From an uncultured Clostridia bacterium (GTDB taxonomy: Bacteria; Bacillota; Clostridia; Christensenellales; Borkfalkiaceae): 11,596 nucleotides of DNA. The stretch spans positions 1 through 11,596 of the forward strand of contig CALVLO010000035.1 of assembly GCA_944338265.1 (NCBI GenBank), given 5' to 3'. The notes beneath the pieces are model-generated. The model saw only the letters and a list, made by a program, of their open reading frames with translations. It had not been told where the DNA came from and searched no databases. The position numbers were made by a program, and so were the translations under genes. Below are positions 6,444-11,596 of this stretch, piece after piece; position 1 is the stretch's first letter, and each line of letters opens with the position of its first letter.

Positions 6444-7595
6444 ATGGTAACGACACAAAATGCAGACGGCGTCCTCAAGAGCTACTATCTCGATGCCGTC
6501 GCCGAACAGCTCAACCTCTCTGCAAACCCGCTGCTTGCAGCCATCCGCCGCACGACTTCGGATGTGTGGGGCAAGGATGTAAAGCGCCCCGTCGTGTGCG
6601 GGCTGCGCGGCGGCGTGGGCGCGGGCGAGGAGGATGGCACGCTGCCCTCCGCAGGCAGCGGCGGCTATGCACAGCTCACCGCCACCCTCAAAAACCTCTA
6701 CGGCACGGTGGAGATCTCGGATAAGGCGCTGCGCGCCGCGCAGTCGAGCGAGGGCGCCTTTGTCGATCTGCTCTCTACCGAAATGGAGGGGCTCGTGCGG
6801 AGCGCCTCCTTCAACCTCGGCAGAATGCTCTTCGGCGACGGCTCCGGCTTGCTTGCCACCGTCAGCGAAGCGGCAGACGGGGTGTACACGGTAGACAGCG
6901 TGCGCAATCTCGCCGTGGGGCAGGTGCTCGATGTCGTCAACGCGAGCGGCTCCACCATCGCCTTCGACCGCGTCGTCACGGGCGTGGACAGGGAGAAGAA
7001 GCAGATCACGCTCTCGGGCTCTGCGGCGGCGTTTGATGACTGCAAGCTGTATGTGCAGGGCTCGAAGGGGCTCGAACTCACGGGGCTCGGGGCGATCTTC
7101 TCCAATTCTACAACGCTCTACGGGCTCGACCGCGCCACCAACGGCTGGCTCAAACCGCATACCGTGAGCAATGTGACGACGCTCACCGAGAACACCATCC
7201 AGAAGGCGCTCGATATGGTGGAGGCGAACGGCGGCGGCAGGGTCAACTTCATCGTCTGCTCATGGGGCGTGCGGCGCGCACTCTTCGAGCTGCTCGCCGA
7301 TAAGCGCTCGCTCACGCCCGTGGAGCTTCAGGGCGGATTTCAGGCGCTCTCCTACAACGGCATCCCCGTCGTTGCAGACCGCTTCTGCCCCGAGGGCACG
7401 ATGTATCTCCTCAATACCGATGACTTCTGTTTGCATCAGCTCTGCGATTGGCAGTGGCTCGAGGGCGAGGGCGGCAGGGTGCTCCGTCAGGTCGCGTCCA
7501 AGGCGTGCTATTCGGCAACGCTCGTCAAGTATGCGGAGCTCATCTGCTGCCGCCCCTGCGGGCAGGCGATGCTCACGGGGATCACCGAAAAGTAA
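6444..7595 (+). CDS. HK97-fold phage major capsid protein
   Basis: Main shell subunit, 383 residues, with a clear SD (AAGGAGAG) before the ATG. The pattern is that of N4/P22-like Firmicutes capsid proteins: an N-arm (about 1-30), LYGTVEISDKALRAAQSSEG (about 85-104) leading into the long spine helix (about 104-128), and an A-domain with FIVCSWGVRRALFELLADKR (about 269-288) and GIPVVADRF. Residues about 136-206 form a beta-rich insertion (LAVGQVLDVV, ITLSGS) like the I-domains of some capsid proteins. No separate prohead protease gene is seen and the N-terminus lacks a long delta domain, which fits assembly on the separate scaffold. Ten cysteines (eight in the last 115 residues, including CRPC near 369-372) are unusually many for a capsid protein. 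Confidence 0.88.
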   Translation: MVTTQNADGVLKSYYLDAVAEQLNLSANPLLAAIRRTTSDVWGKDVKRPVVCGLRGGVGAGEEDGTLPSAGSGGYAQLTATLKNLYGTVEISDKALRAAQSSEGAFVDLLSTEMEGLVRSASFNLGRMLFGDGSGLLATVSEAADGVYTVDSVRNLAVGQVLDVVNASGSTIAFDRVVTGVDREKKQITLSGSAAAFDDCKLYVQGSKGLELTGLGAIFSNSTTLYGLDRATNGWLKPHTVSNVTTLTENTIQKALDMVEANGGGRVNFIVCSWGVRRALFELLADKRSLTPVELQGGFQALSYNGIPVVADRFCPEGTMYLLNTDDFCLHQLCDWQWLEGEGGRVLRQVASKACYSATLVKYAELICCRPCGQAMLTGITEK

Positions 7596-7609
7596 GGAGG
7601 GATCGCGCA

Positions 7610-8176
7610 ATGCTCGTTTCGGATGTGCTCGCACTCGCGGCGGAAAACATGGCGCGGGAAGATCTATCGGCAGAACTCGCCGCACTCGCGGCGTCCGAGG
7701 GGGAGCCCTCCGAGGGCGTGCGCGCGCTTCTGCGCTGCTATCGGCTCGTGGAGAGCGAGGTCGCGCTCGATTATTGTCCGCTCCGGCGGAAGGATCGGCT
7801 CAGCGCGGTCGCGGGGCGGGTGCAGTATGCCGCCTTCCCCGAACAGCCCGTCGACGTGATCGAAATAACGGATACAAACGGCAGACGGCTCGCCTTCACC
7901 CTCGCCGCGGCGCATGTGGAGATCCCCGCCGCCACAGATCTTGTAGAGATCGAATACACCTACGCGCCGCAGGCGGCGGAGCTCGATGATGCCGTCGCCT
8001 TCCCCGCGCGCGTCTCGGCGCGGCTGCTCTCGATGGGCGTCTGCGCGGAGTTCCTGCTCACCGCGGGCAGGTACGCCGAATCCGAGGTGTGGGAAGGCAA
8101 GTTCCGCGAGGCGCTGCGCGCGGCGGGCGTGTTCCGCAAAAAGCTGTGCGCCGCGCGGTCGCGGAGGTGGGCATGA
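7610..8176 (+). CDS. Head-tail connector/adaptor (P22 gp4-like)
   Basis: The ATG at 7610 has a strong SD (AAGGAGGGA) and gives 188 residues. Helices at about 1-30 and 33-52 and two at about 125-175 flank a beta-rich middle (about 62-118, with VIEITDTNGRRLAFTLA and LVEIEYTYAP). This helix-sheet-helix plan is that of small adaptor proteins that bind beneath the portal and lock DNA in. Its place directly after the capsid gene supports this. The C-terminal end is basic (RKKLCAARSRRWA), as expected for a tail that inserts into the portal. The stop overlaps the next start by 4 bp. The family assignment is by topology and position; a small completion protein of another family is possible. Confidence 0.65.
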   Translation: MLVSDVLALAAENMAREDLSAELAALAASEGEPSEGVRALLRCYRLVESEVALDYCPLRRKDRLSAVAGRVQYAAFPEQPVDVIEITDTNGRRLAFTLAAAHVEIPAATDLVEIEYTYAPQAAELDDAVAFPARVSARLLSMGVCAEFLLTAGRYAESEVWEGKFREALRAAGVFRKKLCAARSRRWA

Positions 8177-9456
8177 ATACGCCCGCCTCTTCCCGCCGCG
8201 TCCTTCGGCTGCCCGTCAAAGAGCTCCGCCGCGGCGGCAGGGTGCTCTCCTGTACGCTCACCCATTTCCGCGAAGCGGGGGATGCGCTCGTGTGCGCCGA
8301 GGGCGAGAGCTTTGCCTACACGCCGCTTGCGGGGACGAGCGATCTCTTCGGCGCGGGCGGGCACCTTGCCGCCTACCGCCCCGATGCGGGGGAGGTGAAC
8401 TATCTCGATACGCCCGCCCAAAGCGCCGTGCCCGTCGGAGCGGAGTTCTTATGGGCGGCGGAGGATAGCGAGGGCGTGGAGCACATGTATGCGTGCGGCA
8501 ACGGCATCGTGCAGGCGCATACGCTCTCTGCGGAGGGCGTCGTCTCCTGCGGGCTGCTCACCGACTGCGCCGTCGTCGCCTATCACGAGCGGCTGTTCGC
8601 GCCGAACGGGCGCAAGGTGCGCTTTTCCGCGCTCGGCGATTACGCGGGCGAGGGTTGGGCGGCGGACGAGGCGGAGCAGGGCATGAGCAGCTTTACGCTC
8701 TCGGCGCGGGGCGGCAAGGTCGTGGGCGCGTTTGCCGTGCACGAGAAGCTGTGCTTCCTGCGCGAATACGGCGTCACCGTGCTCACCGCCTATGCCGACG
8801 TGTACAACTTCCGCCTCACCGACCTCGCCTGTCACTGCGGGAAGATCCTGCCCCATACGGCGGCGGTGTGCTGCGGCGACGGCTACTTTTTCAGCGAGCG
8901 CGGGCTCTGCGTCTTCGATGGCAGCGGCGTGGAACGCGCGGAGGGCGCGGCGGACGAGGAGATCGATCTCTCGCAGCCCGTGCGCGTGAGCGTGAAGGGG
9001 AGCACGCTGTATGCCGCCGTCACCAAGCGGGGCGGCGGGGCGGCGCTCTATGCCTACGATCCTTCCGTCAGGCGTGGGCGGTATCTCTGCAACAGCTTTT
9101 CCCGCCTCTCGGCGGGGGAGGGCGCATATCTCCTGCGGGAGGGCAACGTCTACGCGCTCGGCGGGCAGGGGCTTCCGCAGGGCGGGCGGTGCGAGCTTGC
9201 ACTCACCCTCTCGCTTGCCGACCTCTACGAGGGGGAAAAGCGGCTGGAGGCGATCGTCGTCGAGGGCGGCGGAACGTTTCACATCCGCGCGGCGGGCGAA
9301 GAGGGCGAAACGGAGGCAGCGGGGCGGGCAAACGTGCGCATCGCGCTGCCCGCCGCCGTGCGCGGCGAGTGCATCCGCCTGCATATTTCCTCCTCGGAGG
9401 AGGATGCGTATGTGCGGGCAGTCTCGCTCTGTGTGAGAAGGGAGGAACGGCTGTGA
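8173..9456 (+). CDS. Beta-rich neck/hub protein (P22 gp10-like or nozzle-like)
   Basis: The product has 427 residues and starts within the adaptor stop codon, with GGAGG 6-10 bp upstream. Strand-turn-strand repeats dominate: LFGAGGHLAAY, HMYACGNGIVQAH, VAYHERLFAPNGRKVRFS, AVHEKLCFLREYG, GYFFSERGLCVFDGSG, STLYAAVTKRGG and NVYALGGQGL. This is the look of a beta-propeller, the fold of the hub or nozzle proteins that close short phage tails (P22 gp10, T7 gp12). Residues about 340-420 look like a separate beta-sandwich. Gene order (portal, scaffold, capsid, adaptor, hub) supports a role in neck completion and DNA retention. Fifteen cysteines is notable. Without a tail needle, spike or fibre gene downstream, this would be the outermost recognisable tail part. 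A non-viral propeller recruited to the operon cannot be excluded. Confidence 0.55.
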   Translation: MNTPASSRRVLRLPVKELRRGGRVLSCTLTHFREAGDALVCAEGESFAYTPLAGTSDLFGAGGHLAAYRPDAGEVNYLDTPAQSAVPVGAEFLWAAEDSEGVEHMYACGNGIVQAHTLSAEGVVSCGLLTDCAVVAYHERLFAPNGRKVRFSALGDYAGEGWAADEAEQGMSSFTLSARGGKVVGAFAVHEKLCFLREYGVTVLTAYADVYNFRLTDLACHCGKILPHTAAVCCGDGYFFSERGLCVFDGSGVERAEGAADEEIDLSQPVRVSVKGSTLYAAVTKRGGGAALYAYDPSVRRGRYLCNSFSRLSAGEGAYLLREGNVYALGGQGLPQGGRCELALTLSLADLYEGEKRLEAIVVEGGGTFHIRAAGEEGETEAAGRANVRIALPAAVRGECIRLHISSSEEDAYVRAVSLCVRREERL

Positions 9457-9947
9457 CCATCGATATCATCGATCTGAGCGATCCCGAATACAGCGATCTC
9501 AACGCCGTGCAGATGGCAATGGTGCGCGAGGCGCAGCAAAAAAAGAACGAGATCCTTGCGTCTGCGCAAAAGGAGAAGGAGGAGTATTTTTCCATCCTCG
9601 TCTCCAACAACATGGCGCGCAATACCTTTTACGCGCTCACGCAGGCGCGCCTCGATGCAGAGGCGGAGGCAAAGATCCAAGCCGTGAAGGACGATCTCGA
9701 CTATCAGCTCGCCTACGAGGCGCTCGGCTCGGAGGGGGATGAGAACGGACCCTACCGTTATCCGGAAAACCCCAATTATAACCTCGCGCCGTCGCAGCGG
9801 TTTTTGGTGGTGCGCGCCTACTACATGCAGGCGACGGAGGATGCCGAGGCGCGCCTTGCGGCTTACGCCGCCGATACGCTCGCCCGCGAATACCTCGGCG
9901 AATTTTACGCCACGCTCTACGATCTGCTCGCGGCATATACCTACTGA
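9453..9947 (+). CDS. Conserved-looking small coiled-coil protein, last gene of the head operon
   Basis: A GTG at 9453 inside the hub stop codon (GTGA overlap), preceded by a good SD (GGGAGGAA), gives 164 residues. Residues about 17-80 are a charged helix rich in Gln, Lys and Glu (AMVREAQQKKNEILASAQKE), probably a coiled coil. A short segment with PYRYPENPNYNLAPSQRF (about 100-117) follows, then a second helical stretch (about 118-160) ending in Tyr-rich LLAAYTY. I do not recognise the family. No signal peptide or membrane segment is seen. Translational coupling to the hub and the terminator right after make it part of the particle operon, perhaps a neck plug, a minor virion protein or an assembly chaperone. 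It is where a podovirus would normally carry tail-needle or ejection proteins, but shows no resemblance I can see. Confidence 0.8.
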   Translation: MTIDIIDLSDPEYSDLNAVQMAMVREAQQKKNEILASAQKEKEEYFSILVSNNMARNTFYALTQARLDAEAEAKIQAVKDDLDYQLAYEALGSEGDENGPYRYPENPNYNLAPSQRFLVVRAYYMQATEDAEARLAAYAADTLAREYLGEFYATLYDLLAAYTY

Positions 9948-9948
9948 T

Positions 9949-10005
9949 CCGCGCCCGCGTGCGCGGCAAAGGGCTTCGGGAATTTCCCGAAGCCCGTATT
10001 TTTTT
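9949..10005 (+). terminator. Terminator of the head operon
   Basis: An 11-bp perfect stem (GGGCTTCGGGA at 9971-9981 with TCCCGAAGCCC at 9985-9995) is followed by TTTTTTT at 9999-10005, a strong intrinsic terminator 23 bp past the last stop codon. A smaller hairpin (CCGCGC at 9949-9954 with GCGCGG at 9961-9966) precedes it. It should keep phage-operon transcription out of spoVAD. Confidence 0.92.
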
Positions 10006-10012
10006 GCGGGTA

Positions 10013-10055
10013 CCATGTCCGAGGTCTCCCTTCCGCCGCGCCGCCATGTCCGAGG
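10013..10055. repeat. 12-bp direct repeat between the phage operon and spoVAD
   Basis: CCATGTCCGAGG occurs at 10013-10024 and again at 10044-10055, a 31-bp period, roughly three DNA turns. A related CCATGTCCGCGG starts at 3840 after terL. The repeat could be a binding site or a remnant of a junction. An in-frame ATG in the first copy (10015) would extend SpoVAD by 30 residues, but that extension looks non-coding. Confidence 0.6.
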
Positions 10056-10068
10056 GGGCTTTCCGTTA

Positions 10069-10098
10069 GGCATAACTTTTTTTTCGCTGCGCAAACTG
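10069..10098 (+). promoter_or_regulatory. Candidate SigG-like forespore promoter of spoVAD
   Basis: GGCATA (10069-10074), a 17-nt spacer with a run of eight T, and CAAACTG (10092-10098) resemble the SigG consensus (TGMATA, then CATACTA) at five of six and five of seven positions. spoVA genes are SigG dependent in Bacillus subtilis. The -10 ends six nt before the ATG at 10105, which again predicts a leaderless message. Confidence 0.42.
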
Positions 10099-10104
10099 CA
10101 TGCG

Positions 10105-11097
10105 ATGAAGGGGCAGACGGTCATATTCAGGCGCAAGCCGCGCATCACGGCGGTGAGCACCATCGCAGGCACAAAGGAGTGCGAGGGCATTGTGGGGCGG
10201 TACGTCGAGACGGCGCTCTCCGACGATATGTTCGGCGAGAGCACCTACGAAAAGGCGGAGTGCAAAATGCTCTCGCACGTCATCGACGGGGCGATCTCCA
10301 ACGCGGGGCTCCGCCGCGAAGACGTCGATATGATCGTCTCGGGCGATCTGCTCAATCAGATCATCTCTGCAAGTTTTGCCGCCCGCGATTTTTCCGTGCC
10401 CTTCTTGGGCGTGTACGGGGCGTGCTCTACGATGGCAGAGAGCCTCGCGCTCGCGGCAGCGTTCGTCGATGCGGGCTATTGCAGGCACATCGTCGCGGCA
10501 ACGGGCAGCCACTTTGCCTCCGCCGAACGGCAGTACCGCTATCCGCTCGAGCTCGGCACCACCCGCCCGCCGCAGTCGCAGTGGACGGTCACGGGGGCAG
10601 GGGCGTCGCTCGTGGCGGCGCGCGGCGAAGGCGTTGCGGTCACGGCGGCGACCTTCGGCAAGGTGGTGGATTTCGGCGTGACCGACGTCAACAACATGGG
10701 CGCCGCCATGGCGCCCGCCGCGGCGGATACCATCCTCACGCACTTCCGCACGACGGGGGAGGAACCGGAGGCATACGATCTCATCGTCACGGGCGATCTC
10801 GGCGCGCTGGGCAGCCGCATCCTCAAAGACCTCACTTGGGAGAAGGGGCTGGACATCGCCGAAAACCATGTGGATTGCGGCGAGATCGTGTACAACGTCC
10901 TCGAAGATGAATTTCAGGGCGGGAGCGGCGCGGGCTGTTCGGCGGTCGTGCTCAATTCCTACCTTTACAGCAAACTCATGAGCGGCGCCCTCAAGCGGGT
11001 GCTCTTTGTGGCGACGGGCGCGCTGCTTTCCACCGTCTCTTCGGGGCAGGGGGAGTCCATCCCCTGCATCGCACATGCGGTGACGCTGGAACGGTGA
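10105..11097 (+). CDS. spoVAD: Stage V sporulation protein AD (SpoVAD)
   Basis: Part of the SpoVA channel machinery that moves dipicolinic acid into the forespore during sporulation and out at germination; SpoVAD binds DPA on the forespore inner membrane. The product has 330 residues, the usual length, with a thiolase-like fold. Family landmarks are present: DMIVSGDLLNQI (about 73-84), VYGACSTMAESLALAAAFVD (about 102-121), HFASAERQYRYPLELG, the GVTDVNNMGAAMAPAAADTI block (about 191-210), VTGDLGALGSRILKDLTWEK, and FQGGSGAGCSAVV near the C-terminus. The start at 10105 aligns with other SpoVAD N-termini, yet no SD precedes it. spoVAE follows after 16 bp, but spoVAC is not directly upstream as in the usual C-D-E order; instead there is the phage-operon terminator. 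Confidence 0.96.
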   Translation: MKGQTVIFRRKPRITAVSTIAGTKECEGIVGRYVETALSDDMFGESTYEKAECKMLSHVIDGAISNAGLRREDVDMIVSGDLLNQIISASFAARDFSVPFLGVYGACSTMAESLALAAAFVDAGYCRHIVAATGSHFASAERQYRYPLELGTTRPPQSQWTVTGAGASLVAARGEGVAVTAATFGKVVDFGVTDVNNMGAAMAPAAADTILTHFRTTGEEPEAYDLIVTGDLGALGSRILKDLTWEKGLDIAENHVDCGEIVYNVLEDEFQGGSGAGCSAVVLNSYLYSKLMSGALKRVLFVATGALLSTVSSGQGESIPCIAHAVTLER

Positions 11098-11113
11098 GCG
11101 CAAGGAGTGATAT

Positions 11114-11491
11114 ATGGAAGCATTGGAGATCCTGTTTGCATTTTTTAAGGCGTTTGCGGTGGGCGGGCTCATCTGCGCGGTGGCGCAGCTCGTCATCAAT
11201 TTTACCGATCTCACCGCGGGGAAGATCCTCGTCATCTTCATGCTCGCGGGCATCGCGCTCACGGCGCTCGGGCTGTATCAGCCCGTCGTCGAATGGGCGG
11301 GCGCGGGCGCAACGGTGCCCATCTCGGGGTTTGGCTACCTTCTCGCGAGCGGGGCGATGAAGGGGGCGGAAGAGGGGCTCTTTGCGGCGCTCACGGGTCC
11401 CTTGGCGGCGGCGAGCGCAGGCGTGAGCGCGGCGGTCGTCTTCTCCTTTCTCGCGTCGCTCGTGTTCAGGTCGCATACAAAACACAACTGA
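11114..11491 (+). CDS. spoVAE: Stage V sporulation protein AE (SpoVAE/SpoVAEb)
   Basis: Integral membrane partner in the DPA channel complex of the forespore inner membrane. The 125-residue product is the normal size for SpoVAEb. The ATG at 11114 has an SD (AAGGAG at 11102-11107). Hydrophobic helices lie at about 4-28 (ILFAFFKAFAVGGLICAVAQ), 34-55 (GKILVIFMLAGIALTALGLY) and 90-117, with a conserved-looking loop, ISGFGYLLASGAMKGAEEG (about 70-88), matching the family. It follows spoVAD by 16 bp in one operon and is closed by a terminator, so no further spoVA gene follows in this transcript. Confidence 0.95.
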   Translation: MEALEILFAFFKAFAVGGLICAVAQLVINFTDLTAGKILVIFMLAGIALTALGLYQPVVEWAGAGATVPISGFGYLLASGAMKGAEEGLFAALTGPLAAASAGVSAAVVFSFLASLVFRSHTKHN

Positions 11492-11499
11492 GGTTTTTT

Positions 11500-11523
11500 G
11501 CGGCGCGCGGGCGCCGCTTTTTT
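11500..11523 (+). terminator. Terminator of the spoVAD-spoVAE operon
   Basis: GCGGCGC (11500-11506) and GCGCCGC (11511-11517) form a 7-bp GC stem with a 4-nt loop, followed by TTTTTT (11518-11523). It starts nine bases after the spoVAE stop. Confidence 0.9.
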
Positions 11524-11524
11524 C

Positions 11525-11553
11525 TTGTCTTTTTGCGAAAAATGGGGTATAAT
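11525..11553 (+). promoter_or_regulatory. SigA-type promoter for the gene entering at the right edge
   Basis: TTGTCT (11525-11530), a 17-nt spacer and a perfect TATAAT (11548-11553) form a good vegetative promoter. It is distinct from the sporulation-type element proposed for spoVAD, so the next gene is likely expressed in growing cells. Confidence 0.75.
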
Positions 11554-11583
11554 TTGCAAAAAGGAAGAAAAGGAGGGCGCGCC

Positions 11584-11596
11584 GTGCGGAAGAGGG
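11584..11596 (+). CDS. 5' end of an unidentified gene
   Basis: A GTG at 11584 follows AGGAGG (11571-11576) at ideal 7-nt spacing and lies about 30 nt downstream of the promoter -10. Only four codons (Met/Val-Arg-Lys-Arg) are visible, so nothing can be said about function. A basic start is compatible with a signal peptide or a ribosomal-type protein. Confidence 0.65.

Larger units (their letters stand above)
1123..9947 (+). mobile_element. Head-only podovirus-like cassette (domesticated or defective prophage)
   Basis: This span holds a regulator, TerL, a TerS-like protein, portal, scaffold, capsid, connector and hub genes in the canonical tailed-phage packaging-head order, closed by a terminator. 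The module set (large P22-like portal, gp4-like adaptor, gp10-like hub, no tail-tube or tape-measure gene) points to a short-tailed phage ancestor. Integrase, excisionase, replication, repressor/Cro, holin, endolysin, tail fibre and receptor-binding genes are all absent from the span, and I found no flanking attachment-like direct repeats. The ends given are gene limits, not mapped junctions. All structural frames appear open, which argues against ordinary decay. Confidence 0.75.

Noticed and set aside
8449..9384. 311-codon minus-strand frame opposite the hub gene
   Set aside because: Shadow frame rich in Arg, His and Ala; the plus-strand frame has coupled starts and stops with its neighbours.
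10015..10104. N-terminal extension of SpoVAD from ATG 10015
   Set aside because: It starts inside a repeat just after the terminator, has no SD, and is not expected from SpoVAD family alignment, which begins at about 10105.
1..11596. CRISPR array, tRNA, rRNA, insertion sequence or phage attachment sites
   Set aside because: No regularly spaced repeats, tRNA-like cloverleaf, transposase frame or matching direct repeats at the cassette ends were seen on reading both strands; short att cores could be missed by eye.

Overview
The window looks like chromosomal DNA from a GC-rich, endospore-forming member of the Bacillota, most likely class Clostridia. It carries recognisable spoVAD and spoVAE genes, strong Shine-Dalgarno sites of the AGGAGG type, and SigA-like promoters. 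I cannot name a genus from sequence alone.

Layout. Positions 1-850 (minus strand) hold the N-terminal 283 codons of an exported, probably lipid-anchored protein with repeated beta-propeller-like LYxY motifs, driven by a near-consensus promoter. Positions 851-1122 are a relatively AT-rich intergenic region. From 1123 to 9947 lies a compact phage-derived cassette on the plus strand. It encodes a sigma-region-4/ArpU-like regulator, terminase large subunit, a small terminase-small-subunit-like protein, a P22-type portal, a small scaffold-like protein, an HK97-fold major capsid protein, a gp4-like connector/adaptor, a gp10-like beta-rich hub, and a small conserved-looking coiled-coil protein of unknown function. 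The genes from the small terminase-like protein onward are packed with four 4-bp ATGA/GTGA overlaps or short SD-containing gaps, and the operon ends at a strong terminator (about 9971-10005). Inside the cassette, between the regulator and terL, a minus-strand gene (1632-2315) encodes a secreted, membrane-anchored SH3-like protein. Its 3' end overlaps the regulator gene tail-to-tail by 178 bp.

Right of the terminator come spoVAD (10105-11097) and spoVAE (11114-11491), whose products act in dipicolinic acid uptake into the forespore. They are followed by a terminator, a SigA-like promoter and the first codons of another gene. The usual upstream partner spoVAC is not next to spoVAD; the phage operon's terminator and a short repeat-containing spacer occupy that place.

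How it fits together. The cassette has what is needed to build a DNA-packaging procapsid (motor, portal, scaffold, capsid, neck proteins). No integrase, replication, repressor, lysis, tail-fibre or receptor-binding gene is visible between its apparent ends. This suggests either a decayed prophage or, given that every structural frame is intact and tightly coupled, a domesticated head-only particle system beside a sporulation locus. A second theme is promoter geometry: for three genes (the two minus-strand exported proteins and spoVAD) the predicted -10 element lies only 6-7 nt from the ATG and no SD is seen, which predicts leaderless transcripts.
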